This document shows, in pieces, positions 4,994 to 7,356 of a DNA stretch of 7,356 nucleotides. The notes below the pieces were generated by a model. It was not told the origin of the DNA. It was given only the letters and a program-made list of their open reading frames with translations, and did no database searches. The translations under genes and the position numbers were made by a program. The stretch is from an uncultured Burkholderiales bacterium. Its GTDB lineage: Bacteria > Pseudomonadota > Gammaproteobacteria > Burkholderiales > Burkholderiaceae_C. The stretch covers positions 1 to 7,356 of the forward strand of contig CALCBL010000255.1 in NCBI GenBank assembly GCA_937897495.1, written 5' to 3'. The stretch's first letter is position 1, and each line of letters begins with the position of its first letter.

Positions 4994-6466
4994 ATGAGCC
5001 GTAAAAATTGGCAAGTGTCTTTTTTTCGCCGCGAGCAGCGCTCGTTGTTTGGCGAAATTTTGGATTGGATGCTCACCCCACTTCTGCTGTTATGGCCAGT
5101 GAGTTTGGCGCTCACTTGGTTGGTGGCGCAGGGGCTTGCCAACAAACCGTTTGACCGCGCTTTGGTTTACAACGTCCAAGCGCTTGCGCAGTTGGTCAAG
5201 CTAAGCCCCGATCAACAACGCATTCAATTTAACTTGCCCCAGCCCGCCAGCGAATTGCTGCGCGCCGATGATGCCGACTTGGTTTACTACCAAGTCATTG
5301 GACCCAAAGGCGAGTTGCTCGGTGGCGATCGCGATTTGCCGCAACCACAAGACGAGGAAAAACTGGGCAGCTACGATGTCAAAATTCGCGACGATGAAAT
5401 GCGCAGCCTCGAGGTTCGGGTGGCCTACACATGGGTTCAGTTAACTTCTGAAAAGTCGACCTCAGAATTAGGCTCAGTCCTTGTTCAAGTGGCTGAAACC
5501 CGAGAAAAAAGATCAGTCTTGGCCACTGAAATTATCAAAGGCGTCATGCTGCCTCAGTTTGCAATTTTGCCCCTGGCTGTTTTGCTGGTTTGGTTGGCCT
5601 TGGTCCGCGGCATCAAGCCACTGTCGGAATTGGAAGAGCGCATACGCGCCAGAAAATCCGATGACCTGAGTCCTTTGGATGAAAAAACAGTGCCATTGGA
5701 AGTGGCCCCCCTGGTCTCCTCCGTCAATGATTTGTTGCGCCGCTTAAAAGAGTCGATAGGCATTCAAAAAAGATTTTTAGCCGACGCTGCGCACCAATTG
5801 AAAACACCCCTTGCAGGTTTGCGCATGCAAGCTGACTTGGCGCAAAGAAAAGAGGCTGGAGAAGAAGAGTTAAAACAGTCGCTGCAACAAATTGGTCGTG
5901 CGAGTGTGCAAGCCACGCACACCGTCAATCAACTGTTGTCACTGGCTCGGGCAGAAGGCGCTGGGTCCATAGACTTGCAATCGTGTGACATGGCGGCCTT
6001 GATCAGCGAGGTGCTCAATGACTCATTGCCACACGCCATGGAAAAGGGCTTGGACCTGGGTTATGACGGCGTCGACACGGACAAAAAACGGCGCTTTTTG
6101 ACCTTGCAAGGCAACCCGACGCTGCTCAAAGAAATGATTCGAAATTTGGTTGACAACGCCATTCATTACACCCCGAGCACCCATGAGCGAATAGGTGTCA
6201 TTACTGTGCGCCTCCTGGTGGACCCCTACAGTCAAGCCTTGGCCGTGCAAGTGGAAGACAACGGCCCTGGCATCAGCGCGGCCGAAAGAGAGCGGGTGTT
6301 TGAACCCTTTTATCGAGCCTTAGGAACCAATGTAGATGGCTCTGGCTTGGGCTTGCCCATTGTGCGAGAAATTGCAAAGCGCCATGGCGCCACTGTGACG
6401 GTTGAAATGGCACACCCCGGGCAGACGCCCCCTGGCGCTTGTTTCACCATTCGCTTTTCGCGCTAA
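4994..6466 (+). CDS. Membrane sensor histidine kinase, TctE-like (2CSK_N-type sensor domain)
   Basis: This inner-membrane kinase of 490 aa should phosphorylate the response regulator encoded just upstream. A first membrane segment spans about 27-47 and a second about 187-205, enclosing a periplasmic domain (about 48-183) of the kind annotated as the two-component sensor kinase N-terminal domain. A HAMP-like linker begins VRGIKPLSELEERI (204-217). The dimerisation helix carries His267 in FLADAAHQLKTPLAGL (261-276). The ATPase domain has the N box RNLVDNAIHYTP (383-394), G1 EDNGPGI (421-427), F box FEPFYR (436-441) and G2 GSGLGLPIV (449-457). All catalytic motifs are intact. ATG 4994 directly follows an in-frame TGA, so it is the first possible start; the Shine-Dalgarno is weak (GGGTG), suggesting coupling to the regulator gene. 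TctE senses tricarboxylates in Salmonella, but no tct transporter lies here and the ligand is unknown. Confidence 0.95.
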   Translation: MSRKNWQVSFFRREQRSLFGEILDWMLTPLLLLWPVSLALTWLVAQGLANKPFDRALVYNVQALAQLVKLSPDQQRIQFNLPQPASELLRADDADLVYYQVIGPKGELLGGDRDLPQPQDEEKLGSYDVKIRDDEMRSLEVRVAYTWVQLTSEKSTSELGSVLVQVAETREKRSVLATEIIKGVMLPQFAILPLAVLLVWLALVRGIKPLSELEERIRARKSDDLSPLDEKTVPLEVAPLVSSVNDLLRRLKESIGIQKRFLADAAHQLKTPLAGLRMQADLAQRKEAGEEELKQSLQQIGRASVQATHTVNQLLSLARAEGAGSIDLQSCDMAALISEVLNDSLPHAMEKGLDLGYDGVDTDKKRRFLTLQGNPTLLKEMIRNLVDNAIHYTPSTHERIGVITVRLLVDPYSQALAVQVEDNGPGISAAERERVFEPFYRALGTNVDGSGLGLPIVREIAKRHGATVTVEMAHPGQTPPGACFTIRFSR

Positions 6467-6491
6467 CTTTGCGCTCAAAGCAAAAAAGACT

Positions 6492-7142
6492 TTAGCCTTT
6501 GAACAAGTTCAACTGAAGCCGTTCACGCTCGATCACCACAGAGACAGCTTGGTCAGCCGCAACCCTTTGAACGTGTGCCCACAATAAAGCGTAAGTGCTA
6601 GGGTTGATGCCGGCGATAGAACCCCATCGAGTGAGCGTCAGCGCATAGGCATCCAGCGGTCCAAGTTGATCGCCCGATAACCATGCAGAAGGTGCTTTGG
6701 CGCTCACGAAACTTTCCAATTCAGACAGCAAGCCTTTGTAAGTCTGCGTGTTGAACGCTTTCAAGTTGGCTTGAACGTCTGCTTGGTCGCTGAACTTTTG
6801 CGGCATGAAGATGTGTGTGAAAGTGGGATGAACGGTGTTGTTCATCCAGGCCAAAGTTTCAATGGCCTTGGTCCGAGCCAAGGGCGATGTTGGCAAAAAC
6901 TGCGCGTCTGGAAACTTTTGATCGAGGTGCAAAACGATGGCCAAAATTTGTGTCACCACCTGGCCATCGTCAACCAGCACCGGAACCTGACCGCGAGGAT
7001 TGATGGCCTGATAGTCGGCTTCGTGTTGCTCACCTTTGTGCAACTTGACCATGATGGGCTCGTACTCGGCGCCTGCCCGTTGCAGCATGCAATGGGGCAC
7101 AAATGAACAAGCGCCTGGCGCAAAATAAAGTTTCAAGCTCAT
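6492..7142 (-). CDS. Glutathione S-transferase family protein, beta-class-like
   Basis: This is a predicted cytosolic glutathione transferase of 216 aa, a usual family length. The N-terminal thioredoxin-fold domain starts KLYFAPGACSFVPHCMLQ with Cys12 in PGACS, the position of the beta-class catalytic cysteine. NPRGQVPVL (48-56) contains the cis-Pro54 that supports glutathione. The helical C-terminal domain (about 88-216) includes WLSGDQLGPLDAYALTLTRW (154-173) with the conserved folding Asp164. Two deviations are visible. The glutathione-contacting pair usually reading E-S or E-G is Gln65-Ile66, and the Ser/Thr helix cap before Asp164 is Gly161. Activity is therefore likely but not assured. 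GAGGAG at 7149-7154 lies 6 nt before the ATG. The upstream 60-aa gene overlaps by ATGA, implying coupled translation. Substrate is unknown. Confidence 0.92.
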   Translation of the reverse strand: MSLKLYFAPGACSFVPHCMLQRAGAEYEPIMVKLHKGEQHEADYQAINPRGQVPVLVDDGQVVTQILAIVLHLDQKFPDAQFLPTSPLARTKAIETLAWMNNTVHPTFTHIFMPQKFSDQADVQANLKAFNTQTYKGLLSELESFVSAKAPSAWLSGDQLGPLDAYALTLTRWGSIAGINPSTYALLWAHVQRVAADQAVSVVIERERLQLNLFKG

Positions 7143-7321
7143 GAAATTCTCCTCGTGATGATCACGTTGTCGGGCTGGATCTGTTGCAAAGTGCGCGAGG
7201 GTTCACGCGCACTTTCAGGCGCGAAACCCCAAGCTTCAAAGAGGCCTTCGCGCCAACCATACAACAGCGCATTTGAAAGCATCAAGGCCAGAATCAACCA
7301 GCGCAGCTTCAAGTGTTTCAT
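7139..7321 (-). CDS. Small single-pass membrane protein, unknown function
   Basis: This is a 60-aa predicted inner-membrane protein. It begins MKHLKLRWLILALMLSNALL, with two lysines and an arginine followed by a hydrophobic stretch (about 8-22), so it is probably an N-in anchor with a short periplasmic tail. The rest (FEAWGFAPESAREPSRTLQQIQPDNVII) resembles, from memory, the anchor-proximal part of small membrane proteins, some with a SPOR domain, seen in Burkholderiales; no SPOR domain is present here. ATG 7321 is the only start, since an in-frame TAG lies at 7348-7346. No Shine-Dalgarno is seen. Its stop overlaps the GST start by ATGA, and an open frame upstream ends in ATGA over this start, which argues for a real, coupled gene. 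Function is not recognised. Confidence 0.7.
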   Translation of the reverse strand: MKHLKLRWLILALMLSNALLYGWREGLFEAWGFAPESAREPSRTLQQIQPDNVIITRRIS

Positions 7322-7356
7322 TTTGGCCGAACACTCACTTCTGCGCTACTGACTTT
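7318..7356 (-). CDS. Possible 3' end of an upstream gene (12 residues and stop)
   Basis: On the minus strand an open frame enters from the right edge, reads KVSSAEVSVRPK and stops with TGA at 7320-7318, overlapping the ATG of the 60-aa gene by ATGA. The same overlap occurs at the next junction, and the small gene lacks its own Shine-Dalgarno, so a coupled upstream gene is plausible. Twelve residues are too few to identify it; chance openness is possible. Confidence 0.35.
   Translation of the reverse strand, partial: KVSSAEVSVRPK

Noticed and set aside
6467..6512. Possible terminators between the kinase and GST genes (CTTTG-cgct-CAAAG at about 6468-6481; TTGAAC-AA-GTTCAA at 6499-6512; a T-run on the minus strand)
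   Set aside because: The stems are short, the second has a 2-nt loop, and no stem is directly followed by a U-run on the proper strand.
1..7356. Mobile elements, CRISPR arrays, tRNA or rRNA genes, toxin-antitoxin or defence genes
   Set aside because: Looked for on both strands; no transposase, regularly spaced repeats, cloverleaf or terminal repeats were seen, and every large region is explained by ordinary chromosomal genes.

Overview
The window is a stretch of ordinary bacterial chromosome. It most resembles a betaproteobacterium of the order Burkholderiales, probably family Comamonadaceae. The basis is protein character (short type-2 ArgC, TctD/TctE-like two-component pair, beta-class GST), the recA-recX order with a divergent MarR gene, and a mid-50s GC content judged by eye with heavy use of TTG for leucine. 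The genus is not determined; Limnohabitans- or Rhodoferax-like is a guess. I see no insertion sequence, prophage, CRISPR array, tRNA or rRNA.

Layout, left to right. 1-815 (minus) is the N-terminal 271 codons of sucC, cut by the left edge. A 170-bp divergent spacer holds a 15-bp near-palindrome on the sucC side and a good sigma70-type promoter facing argC. 986-1909 (plus) is argC of the short type-2 family. It converges on recX (1942-2415, minus), which lies downstream of recA (2461-3489, minus). The 140-bp spacer between recA and a divergent MarR-family gene (3630-4148, plus) contains a LexA/SOS box on the recA promoter. It also contains a separate 6-bp-arm inverted repeat that runs into the MarR start codon. 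Next comes an OmpR-type response regulator (4295-4969) with its membrane histidine kinase (4994-6466), both plus. They converge on a minus-strand pair: a beta-class-like glutathione transferase (6492-7142) and, upstream of it with a 4-bp ATGA overlap, a 60-aa single-pass membrane protein (7139-7321). The last 39 bases may be the 3' end of one more minus-strand gene, again with an ATGA overlap.

How the genes fit together. RecA (recombinase and SOS co-protease) and RecX (RecA modulator) form one functional unit, with LexA control visible in the sequence. SucC (TCA cycle) and ArgC (arginine synthesis) are housekeeping metabolism with no obvious tie to each other. The two-component system resembles tricarboxylate sensors but has no transporter beside it, so its ligand is open. 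The MarR protein probably represses itself; its other targets are not visible.

I found no convincing evidence of an undescribed system. The points most worth a second look are the possibly leaderless, operator-overlapped MarR gene, the palindrome over the sucC promoter, the doubly ATGA-coupled small membrane protein, and a RecA that lacks the acidic C-terminal tail.
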